A stretch of DNA of 64,000 nucleotides from Liopterus haemorrhoidalis (Eukaryota > Arthropoda > Insecta > Coleoptera > Dytiscidae). A program made the position numbers and the translations under genes. The stretch spans positions 39,027,626 to 39,091,625 of the forward strand of contig OZ020617.1 of assembly GCA_963971575.1 (NCBI GenBank). The letters are read 5' to 3'. Position 1 is the first letter of the stretch. Every line of letters starts with the position of its first letter. Positions 45,278 through 56,139 of the stretch are shown here, in pieces. Under the pieces are notes generated by a model that made no database searches, was not told where the DNA came from, and worked only from the letters and a program-made list of their open reading frames with translations.

Positions 45278-45983
45278 CACATATTTAGTATCTTTGTTTC
45301 TATCAATATACATCATTTACCAATGGAAATGTCAACGTGGCACGTCGTCTTAAAATACTTAATACATTTATTTACATCAACAGCTACGTGAATTTGGTCT
45401 TTTTACCTAACCTATCGATCAGCGAGCGACCTAGGTCCGTCCTAACTCCCGGAATGGAACGCAATTTGCAAAGTAACAATTCTAAAATAAAACACGTAAA
45501 TATGATAACACACACTGTTTTGTTTAATAGATAGCGCAATGCTGAAATTATCTCCTATCTTTGAAACATATACTTTGGGGACCCATGTTGAGTAAAGAGT
45601 TTACTTCACATTTTGGTCAATAGGTACAATACGCTCTTAAAATGTCCGTCCATTTATTATAACTCCCTGTATATACCCTAAACTCATATTTATATTAATA
45701 TCAGTGGCATGTAAAGAACATTATACTAATGATCTAATTTAATTGACTGAGAGGGTGAGTAAATTAATAAACTAATCACAAAGCAAAGTCCACTCAAGTC
45801 CACAAACTTAATCGCATTATCAAATTATGAAATAATAGAGTTAAATTGATGTAATGTACATCACTGGTATGTTTGGTATTCTATTTGTTATGCAATAGTA
45901 ACATACTATAACGTTAGGAGGCGTTCACCAGGTTCAGTTAAGACAATTACTGCATTGTGGAGAGGAACGCCGCCATTGTTGTA
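45278..45983. other. no recognisable feature
   Basis: AT-rich. A block ATTTATTATAACTCCCTGTA near 45651 resembles a common dispersed-repeat end. If the exon at 45984 is real, this would be its 3' untranslated side on the minus strand. Confidence 0.4.
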
Positions 45984-46057
45984 TCAATCGTCACGTATTC
46001 CCTGATTCAATAATTTGTTTAAACTGAAGAACTCAGCAAACTCTTCAATTACTGGAC
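45984..46057 (-). CDS. candidate terminal coding exon
   Basis: On the minus strand a strong 3' splice site (T-run, then GTTTCAG) ends at 46058. The exon opens in phase after two bases and encodes PVIEEFAEFFSLNKLLNQGI followed by RDD and a TGA at 45984-45986. The other two frames stop at once. The good acceptor, non-repetitive composition and fluent amphipathic peptide argue for a real exon. It is short (23 codons), I recognise no family, and upstream exons would lie beyond 46058 on the minus strand, where only transposon relics are seen. Chance is possible. Confidence 0.35.
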
Positions 46058-46492
46058 CTGAAACAAAAAAAAAGCAATTAGTGTTATCTTGTATTTGGAA
46101 AGAGAAAGTCTTTTAGCAGAGAAATAATTAAAAATGATTTTATTAAATGATAGAATTGTGGCAAGTATTACATTTTTTTGTGGAACGTAATATTATTTTT
46201 TTACTCTGTATTTCAATGTGTTGCTATATCCTTTTATACTAAGATAAAAAAAATGTATGTCTAGCTTATTTTGTTGGGCTGTGTCAACAGCAGTGGCGGC
46301 TCGTGGAAACCTGTAATGGTGATGCTACAGCCAATGACTTAGTTTCAAACTTAGCCTCCCTCTCCCGTAAATTGATACTCAGCAACACAAATATATATAA
46401 ATTTTAAAACATGCGCCTCAAAATTTCTAGACCCTTCCCTCCGGGACCACAGGGTCTGTGGTGCACTAGCTAAGGCACTGGCTGCAATAAGA
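46058..46492. other. no gene; hAT-like terminus
   Basis: CAGTGGCGGCTCGTGGAAAC at 46292 looks like a hAT left terminus; no matching right end found. Confidence 0.4.
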
Positions 46493-47527
46493 CGTTAGTT
46501 AGTTAGTTATTTAAAATTTTCGGCGCACATCAACAAAGGCTATTGCGCCTAACGCAGCCCATTCGAATAACTACACTACATATTAAAAATAATAAGTTAA
46601 GCAATAAATAAATAAATAAACTCAATAAAATTACGCATACCCAATAAAAGAAATCTTGCACAGACAAACACAAATAAATAGGATATAAGGTCTGTTCGAA
46701 AAATTTAACAAACTCAGGGTTATGGTAAGAGGCTGCAAAGGGGCCAATTACCATCGAATACCACAGTCTGTGAATAGAACACATTAAAATTAGGTGCAAG
46801 ACTTCACAAATAAAACAGTAAGTACTCGGTTGTCACCTAAAGCAACTGACAGGTCATAGCATAGGCTTAACCTCTTCCTGACATCCTCGAACTGTACACA
46901 TTCAGTTAAAATGTATAACACAGACATATCTGTATTACACGTCGCACACAGAGGGGAGAATTCACCTCGAAGGAGATGTCCATGGGTGGTCTATACGGAG
47001 GCGTGTGATGACGGTTTCCTCCCTGCGGTTACGGTTACGAACCCAATGGCTTAACGTCTCCTTTAATCTGTCTTAACTTAACATTCTGTATGCTGCTCCA
47101 CTCATGCTGCCACATGGCTAAAACCAGATGTTTCAGATGACTCTTTTCGTCATCTGGAAATATGAAATTCACGTCAAACATAGGTCTGTGGGAGGCGGAT
47201 TTTGCAACTATATCAGCCGCTTCGTTGCCTTTAATACCAACATGTCCCGGTGTCCAAAACAGTTTTACCCTCATATTCTGAGCATTCAGATTGTGAATTA
47301 GCAACCGGATCTTTATTATAAGAGGATGCACTGGATCTAGATCTTGGATACTCTTCAGAGCGCTCAGCGAGTCCGTCAAGATAACACGTGATCGACTTTG
47401 CTCTGACGCAACAAAACACAGGGCCTTGAATACAGCGTACAGATCAGCAGTGTACACACTCGTTATTGAGTGCAGATGGTACTGAAACTATTGGCGTGGA
47501 TTGAAAACAACGAACGCATAACCAGAA
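46493..47527 (-). pseudogene. I-clade-like non-LTR element 3' end: RNase H and zinc-knuckle tail
   Basis: The minus strand encodes an RNase H domain. It opens with VYTADLYAVFKAL, then ILTDSLSALKSIQ with the catalytic Asp, FWTPGHVGIKGNEAAD with the His and Asp, and a C-terminal extension. After a frameshift it gives NRREETVITRLRI, THGHLLRGEFSPLCATC and SVLYILTECVQFEDVRKR, the CxxC...H...C end of I/Loa-type ORF2. The main RNase H frame is open for 140 codons (47035-47457). The 3' end GCGCCGAAAATTTTAAATAA followed by CTAACTAACTAACG gives a short tandem tail, as in I-like elements. RT and endonuclease are missing. Confidence 0.88.
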
Positions 47528-47979
47528 GCTTAATTAAGATTTTCTTTTGGGAAATAAAATCAGTTCATTAAGATGGATATAAAATGTTTTAGCTAGAAAT
47601 ACGTTTACAAATAAAATCATATAAAATACAGAAGTATTACATTTTATGATTTGATATGTATTAGTCAAGTATGTAGAAATAACTTTTACGTGCTGTACAG
47701 AACATGCCATATCCTGCATTCTTATTTTCCATTTGTTATATCAATCTTTTGTTCTTGAAATTCTTTAAAAATTATAATTTTAAAAGAATTTGAATTACAT
47801 TATTTTTTGAATGCTCACAACACTATGAATAATAATGAAATGAAATATCTGTAGTCAAACGTCCACTTCGCAAGCTTTTAGCTGCAAACGCCTGCAGCTC
47901 TGAAAATAGGTTACTCCCACTCAATGCCAATCGCCGCAATACAATAATAAATGGAACTGGCATTGCCAGTAGCGGCTCT
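47528..47979. other. no gene; hAT-like terminus at 47965
   Basis: CCAGTAGCGGCTCTAGGAC near 47966 resembles hAT ends. The rest is AT-rich. Confidence 0.35.
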
Positions 47980-48173
47980 AGGACTAAGCAACTGGAGGGC
48001 AATCAAAGATTAAATAATAATAAAAACAAAAACAAAAGTTTACCAGTTATACAGTTTTGCTTACATATATTCAGATAGGACTAAGCAACTGGAGGGCAAT
48101 CAAAGATTAAATAATAATAAAAACAAAAACAAAAGCTTACCAGTTATACAGTTTTGCTTACATATATTCAGAT
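47980..48173 (+). repeat. 97-bp tandem duplication, two nearly identical units
   Basis: Units 47980-48076 and 48077-48173 differ at one position (AGTTTACC against AGCTTACC). Each starts AGGACTAAGCAACTGGAGGG and ends ATATATTCAGAT. Such identity means a recent duplication, or an assembly artefact. Confidence 0.95.
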
Positions 48174-49142
48174 CAACCATGTAACATTTATTGGGCTGTG
48201 TAGACGCAAATAGCTTATGAAACAGTGGATCAAATATTTCAACCGGCTATACAACAAAACTTTATACAATTTCATAATTTATTAATTATACACCGATTTT
48301 TATCGATCGTTTCATTATCTTTACAATCGAGGTACTAAATGCCCAATCAAACTTATTTCGTATATCGGTTTTTGCTAAAATATTTAATTTCACATAGCTT
48401 TTAATATGCTATGCACTGCGCTAAGTATGGTTATGTTTTTAACCTTTTCACGTAAATGTCAACGATTAAATCAACGATACCTTTTAGACCCATTCTTTAT
48501 CAATAACAATATCATTAAAAATTAAACAAGCGAAACAGAAAAAAGCATTTTTTTCATGCATATTTTTATTAAATTACCTTTTAACTTCTTTATTTTTAAT
48601 TTTATTTATAGGTGGCATATTAATTATAGGTTATGGCCTACCATTGTTTTTGAATAAAAGTTATTCTTCGAATGTTCTATTCTTCAAAGCCTTTCTAGTA
48701 TTCAAAATAGGTAAAACTATATCAATTTTATCCATATTTAGATATTATTCTTTTATAACTGTGTTACAATAATAGCAAACTAAAAATGTAAATGCTGTGA
48801 AGTTATTCTCATTTCAATAAATGGCGCAATTCAATAATTACATTACCTGTCGTGGCATAGTGTATCTCATTTCATTTTTTGGGCAATGTCCTAATGGAGA
48901 GTGTAGCGCACGATGTTACACCGCACGATGCTACGCAAGGAGAGTTTTCATACAGATGTCGGCAGTCTCTTAGGGCAAAATAGTTGAATAAAAAATGAGA
49001 GCGCTGCGGTGTGAACTCAATTGCGCGAATTCAAATTGAACAGAGCGAATAAAAATAAACAAGATTTTAGTTTTAAAGATTTAAATTAAAAATGAAATAA
49101 AATCTTAATACCTTAAAATAAAATTTTAATATGTAACATTTA
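48174..49142. other. no recognisable feature
   Basis: AT-rich with a slightly GC-richer patch 48890-49030 containing GCACGATG repeats. Nothing assignable. Confidence 0.45.
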
Positions 49143-49401
49143 GGCCCGGTTTTTCCACCTTCAGATAAACTTCCAGGTAACTATCTGACAGATAAGGGTA
49201 TTTGTAACTTCATCTGCTGAGTAAATGTCATCCCTTTTTTCTATACAAATGTATCTATCGGATAGTTATCTAACAGATAATGAGACTGACGTATTGGATT
49301 CACTGACTGGTATTGACATTTATTCAGCAGATGAAGTTACAAAAAACCTTATCTGTCAGATAGTTACCTGGAACTTTATCTGAAGGTGGAAAGACCGGGC
49401 C
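49143..49401. mobile_element. PIF/Harbinger MITE with TTA target duplication and very long inverted ends
   Basis: TTA at 49140-49142 and 49402-49404. About 90 bp at each end is nearly perfectly inverted, from GGCCCGGTTTTTCCACCTTC through AACTATCTGACAGATAAGG to CATCTGCTGA. The only non-palindromic part is the central 70 bp. It shares ends with the coding element at 50832-52112. Confidence 0.93.
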
Positions 49402-49404
49402 TTA

Positions 49405-50172
49405 AAGATATAAAAATAGTATTATTTCTTGGGGGGCATTGCTTATTTGCCCTTACATAAAGGCGCCCTTCTCAATGCATACAGCACACTAGAGTGAGAA
49501 AGTGAAATAATAAGCTTCTATAAATTTCATTTAATTTTGGGGGTGCTGCAAATCTGGCGGTGTATAAAATGTTCATTATTCATTGATGAGCACGCATGCG
49601 CGTCTCGTTATTCACTACGTGCAATATTGGCAGCTTTATGAATTTGTAGTTGGACATATAATGCATTTATTATTTAATGGTCGTTGATAAAAAAGTGTAG
49701 AAAAACATCTAGTCAACATATACTCATATTCTATATTTTTACATCTTGCGGAAGAACGTCTTTGAATTATTATGTAGCGTATGATCCGTTATTATTGTCT
49801 ATTTAAAATAGCATGAGTTTGAAAAAGACGTTAGAACGCGGGAAACAAGTAGACAAAATTATGGTTGAGTGCAGTCCGATGATGATGGATGGTATTTAAA
49901 TTTGTAGACGTAACTAATAAATATAATGACAACTGTTAAAAACTGAAATGATATTTGTTACTTGGACTGTTCTCTGTATTTGTCCCTATCTATCATGGTG
50001 CTCTTTTTTGTGAACTATAAAAGCCGTTACCGGTCAGAACATGTGTGCCAAGGACATTTGGCGTCGATCAACACTTTCAGGGACAAATGCATGAAAATCT
50101 CAACACCAAGCTAGAATACTAGGAAAAATATAAAGGAACAACAAAATATATACTTAGAAACCCAACAAGTTG
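49405..50172. other. no recognisable feature
   Basis: No conserved frames; nothing paired. Confidence 0.45.
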
Positions 50173-50189
50173 CACTACAAGATATACTC

Positions 50190-50734
50190 TCTTCCCTTCC
50201 AACCATTTCTTCACCCCTCTTCCTGTCTCCCTTCCTTCCTCCCCATTTCTAGGTAACCTCATCCCCCTTCCTTCCATTTCTCCCCTTCTGCTTCTCACCG
50301 GGTCTCCTCCTTCTTTCCTTTTCCCCTTCCTGTTATCCTTCTCCAATCTCCATCCTTCTTGCCTCTAATTCTCTCGCCCACCTCTCCCCCTTCCATCTTC
50401 CTGCAACAGGTCTAATGTGCTCCCCGACCATACTGTCATCTCTCTATACCTCTTCGCGAGGTGCTCTATATCTTCCTCCTCCTTATAAAATAAAATATAA
50501 TAAATCAAAGATGAGCGAGAGAACTGGAAGCAAGAAGGAAGGAGATCGGAGAGGGAAACCAGAAGGAGAACAGGAAGAAGGACAGGGACATTGGAGCAAG
50601 AAGATAGAAAAAAGAAAAAACATTGTTAAATGTACTGGATTGTTATGTATTTATTGTTTATTTATTGTTTTATTTTTTGTAATGGTTAATACCCTGAACG
50701 CCGCAAGACCTAGGGAATAAAGAATATATATATA
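50190..50734 (+). mobile_element. retroposon with 17-bp target duplication and inverted 5' part
   Basis: Flanked by CACTACAAGATATACTC at 50173-50189 and 50735-50751. The insert starts with 300 bases of pyrimidine-rich sequence and continues, from about 50500, with purine-rich sequence of related type on the plus strand. It ends in AATAAAGAATATATATA. A long duplication, an A/T tail and a 5' segment in the opposite direction are the signs of twin priming in LINE-driven retroposition. What was copied is not a family I recognise. Confidence 0.8.
50511..50720 (+). CDS. 69-residue charged protein with C-terminal hydrophobic segment, in the retroposon
   Basis: ATG at 50511 to TAA at 50718-50720. 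The first 40 residues are almost only Lys, Arg, Glu, Gly and Ser (SERTGSKKEGDRRGKPEGEQ). Then a membrane-length hydrophobic run (CTGLLCIYCLFIVLFFVMV) and a short polar end. The inverted 5' part of the same insertion encodes a parallel peptide on the minus strand (50119-50346): basic/Gly-rich, then LVVQLVGFLSIYFVVPLYF. This suggests that the source RNA contained repeats of one module. No family recognised. It may be a non-functional passenger. Confidence 0.35.
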   Translation: MSERTGSKKEGDRRGKPEGEQEEGQGHWSKKIEKRKNIVKCTGLLCIYCLFIVLFFVMVNTLNAARPRE

Positions 50735-50831
50735 CACTACAAGATATACTCAGCACGACAATATAGCGACAAATGATTTCACCAAAAATTAGGTTATTTG
50801 CAAGATAAAAGATGCTTTTGCTTTACATTAA

Positions 50832-52112
50832 GGGCCGGTCTTTCCACCTTCAGATAAAGTGGCTGGTAACGTTATCTGACGGATAAAAACAATAAAGTGT
50901 CTTTCCACCTTCAGATAAAGTTATGCCTACGAATAAACTATGCTATCTGGTAGATAAGTTATTCGGTAGTCAAAGTAGCGAATAAGTAACAAATAAGTGC
51001 TGACACTGTCAAAAAGTTAGAAATTAAATGATTTCTTGGAACAATAAATTGCAAAATGGACTTGAAAAAATATAATTTGTTTGAATTTTATTATTTGTAG
51101 AAATAATGCTTTAACTCCAAAATAACAGTGCAACAGTCCACGGTGAAAAAAAAATATATATATATATGAAAAAAGTATCTCGTGCAATATCCAGCTTATG
51201 GCATGTCTGATTTCATCTGTATGCCTTGTACGGAAAATTAAATACACAAAATTCAACGAGTATTTTACGAAATTGCCCGCTATCCACGAGTGGTTGCAGC
51301 CTGGGATGAAATGATAGTGATATTGCTTTCTTCTGTGAAAAAAAAAATCTGAAGTAAATGGTGTCGGGAAGGATATTTTATATTAAACATTAGCCGGGAT
51401 CCACACCTTACAATACCGTGTTTAATAATTCTAATATTCGCTTCGAATTTGAGCAATAAGATTATAATTGGTATAGTAGCAAGTGCAGTATTACGCAACT
51501 TTAATGTTACAAGAGTGGATTATGAAGAACCACCCACAAAAGATCAGTACTGTGTCGGTGACGTACCGGGAGAAACTGATTACTCAGAAAAAATTAAAAT
51601 GAAAGAATACTCCGTGATTTACTTATCTTATTTTCAAATTTATTATAACTTATTTTGTATTTACATCAATCATAATAAAATTAAAAAATTAAATAAATGT
51701 AGAACAATTATTATTAATATCTACTATCTATTTTTTATTCCCCCAATTTTATTACATGCTTACGACATTAATAATTGCTAAAATATTGTACAACGCATAC
51801 ATAAATTTAATTTTGTTAATGACAATAACAAAAAAAAAACTGCTCGACAGCTGTCAGTTTACCAATTTATTTATTTATTTCCATAGAGAAACAAAAAAAA
51901 AAAAATCTTTCTTAACGCCTATTTCAGTTACACATTCAGTGTTACCAATCTGAGGATTCAATATGTCAGTCTTATTATCCGTCAGATAACTATCTGACAG
52001 ATAAATATGAATTGAAAGACGGGATGACATTTATCCAACAGATAAAGTATCAGATAACTTTATCTATCAGATAGTTACCCAGAAGTTTATCAAAAGGTGG
52101 AAAGACCGGCCC
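50832..52112 (+). mobile_element. PIF/Harbinger element with decayed transposase
   Basis: TAA at 50829-50831 and 52113-52115. Ends GGGCCGGTCTTTCCACCTTC and complement, shared with the MITE at 49143-49401. On the plus strand, FYEIARYPRVVAAWDEMIVI corresponds to the FPRVVGAIDGTHI block with the first Asp. ISRDPH-like remains read PGSTPYNTVFNNSNIRFE for the PGSTHDSTIF...S block (the catalytic Asp lost). The C-terminal piece NKIIIGIVASAVLRNFNVTR and VDYEEPPTKD matches IVATAVLHN. Stops, frameshifts and deletions separate the blocks. The left terminus is partly duplicated at 50897-50922. Confidence 0.85.
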
Positions 52113-52429
52113 TAAGTGTCATAAATGCTAAATAGAAGCAAACAAACTCGTCATTTTCTTTTCAGTCACTCAAGTGCTGAAATATATTTCTCTAAACTCT
52201 AAATTACAGCCAACAACAAACTTTATGACGTTAGCTTCTATAAAGGTTCAAATATGGTATTGTAATTCATGTAGCTGAATGATTTTGTCGTGATTTAAAT
52301 ATGTTGTTGTAATTGAATAAAATCTGTCGTTCATTTCTCTTTTCTGTTGTACTTAATATCTAATCTGTTGTTAATAAATCTTGGGCCGAAAAATGGTTCC
52401 CAATACCCTGTAGGGCCTACAGTAACATC

Positions 52430-52541
52430 ATTGACTTGCAGTCAATAGCAGATAGACGAGTTAAATGGAAAAGTTTTATTGACAGCAAGTGCTCTCTTTA
52501 TAGACAGTCCAATATCACTCAATGATGGACAAGGCTTGATG
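52430..52541 (+). mobile_element. LINE-tail retroposon, second copy
   Basis: Shares AATAGCAGATAGACGAGTT, TTTTATTGACAGCAAGTGCT and GATGGACAAGGCTTGATGAA with the insertion at 36230-36359 and reads SIADRRVKWKSFIDSKCSLY. No target duplication was visible. The bases 52542-53350 that follow hold nothing recognisable. Confidence 0.7.
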
Positions 52542-53350
52542 AATCTATGCTTATAAAACTGTTTAAAAATCTATTGTTTTAAAGTAGCTTATATTACTAA
52601 AATATAAAAGCGTTTAAAATTAACTTTGTCAATATTTAGAATTATCAAATTATTTGTACTAAACTGCTCCTTTATATGTTAAATATGATGTTTGTAGAAA
52701 ATTTGCGCAATTCGTGTTTGAGTTTGTGGAAAAGTAAACTTACTGACATCTGCGAGCAGTTAGACAGACGGAAATTGATGGATTTAAGGTTCAAGAAATC
52801 ATTATTAATTGTTTATCTTTAAAACTTTCATACTACACTTGGGATTCCATAAATCTTCAAAATTAATTGAAATGGAGTAGTAGTAGGAAATGTTTTAAAT
52901 GACGGAGCCAAATAAAGAACGAATTCTTATGAATTTTGATTATTAAACTAATTGTTCTAATAATGTGATTATTAGCCTACAATTATAAAGAAAAAAAAGG
53001 TATAGTAGTGCAAAGTTGGTTAATTTATAATACAGTATCCATTTTATAAGAAAAAATCAATAAGAAAAGCATTTTTCTTTCTTTTTTTTTCTATCAGTGC
53101 TTCTCGAAATACGTTTAGCAATTTAACTTTATTGGCAACACATCTATTAGGAACACTTTCTTTTAACAACGAGATTTATATAAAATTGATGTAAAATTGA
53201 ATTGCATTTTCTCAATTATTTTGTGATGTAAGTCTATGACTTCTTTATATCGTCGAATTCAAAATTAAATAATTTATCCAAAATAAACAAAAAAGTGTGT
53301 ATTATCAGTTAAAATAAAAAAGATACACAGTATTTTGAGCAATATTTAAA

Positions 53351-54422
53351 AAAATTGATGTGAAGTGTGAATTTTCACATATTTCAGGGTTTCGCAGGTA
53401 TTTATTAACTGTGTGATGATTATTTGGGATGTCAAAACAAATTTTATGTCAAAATATTTTTTTATGAATTTTAATTCGAATGCCTAATACCATTATTTAA
53501 GTTTCTAAATATGTGCAGTATTTTTTTTTTATATATATATATATATAGCAAGGTTCATTAAGATTTTGAAAATTGCGCCTATGGCTTCCATTGGTTGCTT
53601 AAATCATAAGCCTCGCCCTCTGATACCTTCAAATATAGAATTAAATTATAATTTCAACACTTCCCACTGGTTATTAAATTTACGCTTTTAAAAATTAAAT
53701 GCAACATTTACCAAAATATAACTAGAATTTTGATAAAATAATTTAAGCAAAATAAAAATGCAAAAAAAAAAACTGAAAAAATAAAAATTGACGGGATTCG
53801 AACACAGTTTCTTACAGTAGTTTCAACTCACTAAGCGAGAACGCTACCACTGTGCTATACAGGATCACTCGTTTACTACGTTAAATAGCGGATTAAATAT
53901 ATTACATATTTTACTTAAAAATACAAAAAATGCGTTATTTTCCGAAAACATAATCTGATCAAAAATTCCTGTTGTACTATTCCGGTTCACACCAATGTAC
54001 ATTACTGAGAATTTTTTCAGATTTTTAGTTTAAACCATCTGGGCTACAGGGTGTGGGACAAAATTTTTTTTACACAATTTTGGCAAAAGTCGCCTCAAAA
54101 TAATTACTTTTGCAAAAATAAAATTTTGATCGTTAATCCACGTACCAAGGGCTTTCATTTGATACCCTACACAGAATTGTAAAAAAATATATTTTTTTTC
54201 GATGAGCATATATTTGTTTATATTTTTAGGGGGATATGTTTTTTAGATGTTTTAGTATTTTTCCTATGTGCGGGTCGAAGAGTTGTATAAGCATGCCAAA
54301 TTTCAACTCTCTAGGTTTAGCCGTTTGGCTATAATTTTTACCGAACAGACAGACAGACAGACAGACAGACGACAAAATGACGGTATAAGGGTTTTTTGGT
54401 CATACCTACAAAACCCTAAAAA
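53351..54422 (+). repeat. dispersed repeat family 2, copy 1 (with tRNA-like unit)
   Basis: Starts ATTGATGTGAAGTGTGAATT with a GTGTGAATTTTCACA hairpin. It continues CAGGGTTTCGCAGGTATTTA, an internal tRNA-like unit (53790-53866, minus), the core CGAAAACATAATCTGATCAA and CATCTGGGCTACAGGGTGTG, then (GACA)n, and ends TTTGGTCATACCTACAAAAC and CCTAAAAA. Both ends carry AGGGTTT[CT]G[CT]AGGTAT in opposite orientation. Copies 2 and 3 are at 55317-56069 and 61796-62702. The ORF across the GACA repeat (54268-54456) is only the repeat translated. Confidence 0.85.
53790..53866 (-). other. tRNA-like unit in repeat copy 1
   Basis: On the minus strand: an A-box-like TATAGCACAGTGGTAGCG, an anticodon-arm-like CTCGCTTAGTGAG, and a perfect B box GTTCGAATCC, followed by several T-runs that would terminate RNA polymerase III. 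Acceptor stem pairing is poor and the variable region is long, so it is tRNA-derived rather than a working tRNA gene. Confidence 0.6.
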
Positions 54423-54713
54423 TGCTTTAGACCTTTGTTTTTCCATTGGATTGTAACATCTGTCTTTGGCACACATTTCCAGAATTTTTCGAGCCATTTC
54501 GTATCCCGTATTGGAAGTCGATTTCTAAAGTAAGAAAGTGTGTTCTTCAAACGCTATTTTAGGTCCCAAACGTCAGCTGAATACAAGAACAAACTTTTTC
54601 ATATGATAATAATAACGAGGTTCCATCGGCAAGGTGGCGCATAAGGCAGCAAAGATTTAATTCTAGACCTCCAACAGTATATGAAACTCATTGAACAGCG
54701 TGGATCCGGTTTA

Positions 54714-55185
54714 GGACAATTCGCCGCAAGCATTTCTCCATGACCAACTCGCCGCAAGGCCATCTCACTACCTGGCCAATTCGCAGCGCGTTCATTTGAT
54801 CACGGTGGTTGTTTGTTCCTAATTTTATGCACACATGCAACTAAGTTAAAAAATGTTATTACATTGAAAATTACACGTTTTAAAGAAAAATACAATGAAG
54901 TTTATATTCATATTTTATATGCATAAGAACATATAACATATTTTATTACTAACTCTAAAAGGCTATAAAAACAAATAATAAACTTAATTATAATAACCTA
55001 ATCCAACCTATGGATCTTCCGACTGAAACAGATTTGTAATTCGTTAGAAACAAGTTCAAATAGTAGAAACAAACAACCACCTCGATCGATTGAACGTGGA
55101 GTGTTTGACTCAGCGGCGAGATGGCCTGCCGACCAATCGGTCGTGGCATGTCGGTCATGGCGAGTTAGCCATGACGAGTTGTCTC
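54714..55185. mobile_element. foldback element with TCGCCG/CCATGAC subterminal repeats
   Basis: The ends GACAATTCGCCGC and complement GACAACTCGTCATGG, with repeated CCATGACC and AACTCGCC blocks in opposite orientations. An inner inverted pair is GGTGGTTGTTTGTTCC (54804) and AAACAAACAACCACC (55067). It has the same style as the foldback at 9193-10411. No target duplication found; GC-richer than its surroundings. Confidence 0.55.
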
Positions 55186-55316
55186 ATTCCAGCGTCGGTC
55201 CGACTAGGGATGTGAATAATGAATTCAGGTATAAATTCTTTGTATCTGTATGGGTATCTTTTCGTAATATCGATACCGCTATTGATATCAGAAAAGATGT
55301 ATCTATACTATATGGT

Positions 55317-56069
55317 AAAATTGATGAGAAGTGTGAATTTTCACACATTTCAGGGTTTCGCAAGTATTTAGTAAGTGAATGATGATTATTTGCGATGCCA
55401 AAACAAATTTTATGTTAAAATATATATTTTTTTTTGTTAATTTTAATTCGAATGCCTAATACCATTATTTACGTTTCTAAATATGTGCAGTATTTTTTTT
55501 ATATAGTAAAGTTCATTAAGATTTTTAAAATTGCGTCTATGGCTTCCATTGGTTGTTTTAAGTCATAACTCCGTCCCTCTGATTTCGTGTATTCAATTTC
55601 AACAATACCCACTGGTTATTAAATTTACGTTTTTAAAAATTAAATGCAGCATTTGCCCAAATATAATTAGAATTTTGAAAATATAATCAAACAAAATGCA
55701 AAAAAAAAAAACAGAACAAATAAAACTGTCTCGAGACCGGAACCCTAATTTGCAAATTAGAGCACGAGAGCGCTAACCATTACACCATGAAAGCATGCTG
55801 GTTTACTTTGTTACATAAGTTATTAAATATTTTACATGGTCAAGCAAAAAACACAAAAAATGCGTTATTTTCCGAAAACATAATCTGATCAAAAATTCCT
55901 GTTGTATTATTCCGGTTCACACAAATGTACATTACTTAGAATATTTTCCGATTTTTAGTTTAAACCATCTGGGCTACAGGGTGTGGGACAAAATTTCAGA
56001 CAGACAGACAAAGAGACGATAAAATGACGGTATAAGGGTTTTTTGGTCATACCTACAAAACCCTAAAAA
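55317..56069 (+). repeat. dispersed repeat family 2, copy 2 (shortened)
   Basis: Same start (ATTGATGAGAAGTGTGAATT), same middle (CCGAAAACATAATCTGATCA, CCATCTGGGCTACAGGGTGT) and same end as copy 1. It lacks about 320 bp between GGACAAAATT and the GACA run. Carries its own tRNA-like unit at 55726-55795. Confidence 0.85.
55726..55795 (-). other. tRNA-like unit in repeat copy 2
   Basis: On the minus strand CATGGTGTAATGGTTAGCGC is almost the 5' half of a tRNA-Gln. A CTAATTTGCAAATTAG hairpin follows, then GGTTCCGGTCTCGA in place of the B box. It differs clearly from the unit in copy 1 although the flanks are well conserved. T-runs follow as in copy 1. Confidence 0.6.
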
Positions 56070-56139
56070 GATTGTGCAGTCAGTGCTGGGGTATTGAAGG
56101 TATCGATAGTTTCTATTATATATCAATATCATTTCGTAA

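Noticed and set aside
44893..45306. 137-codon minus-strand frame
   Set aside because: It lies antisense to the deleted mariner; the plus strand carries the recognisable transposase motifs.
54268..54497. Overlapping open frames on both strands with repeated Asp-Arg-Gln-Thr
   Set aside because: They are translations of the GACA/CTGT microsatellite and the conserved end of repeat family 2; the same frames recur at 61766-61985.
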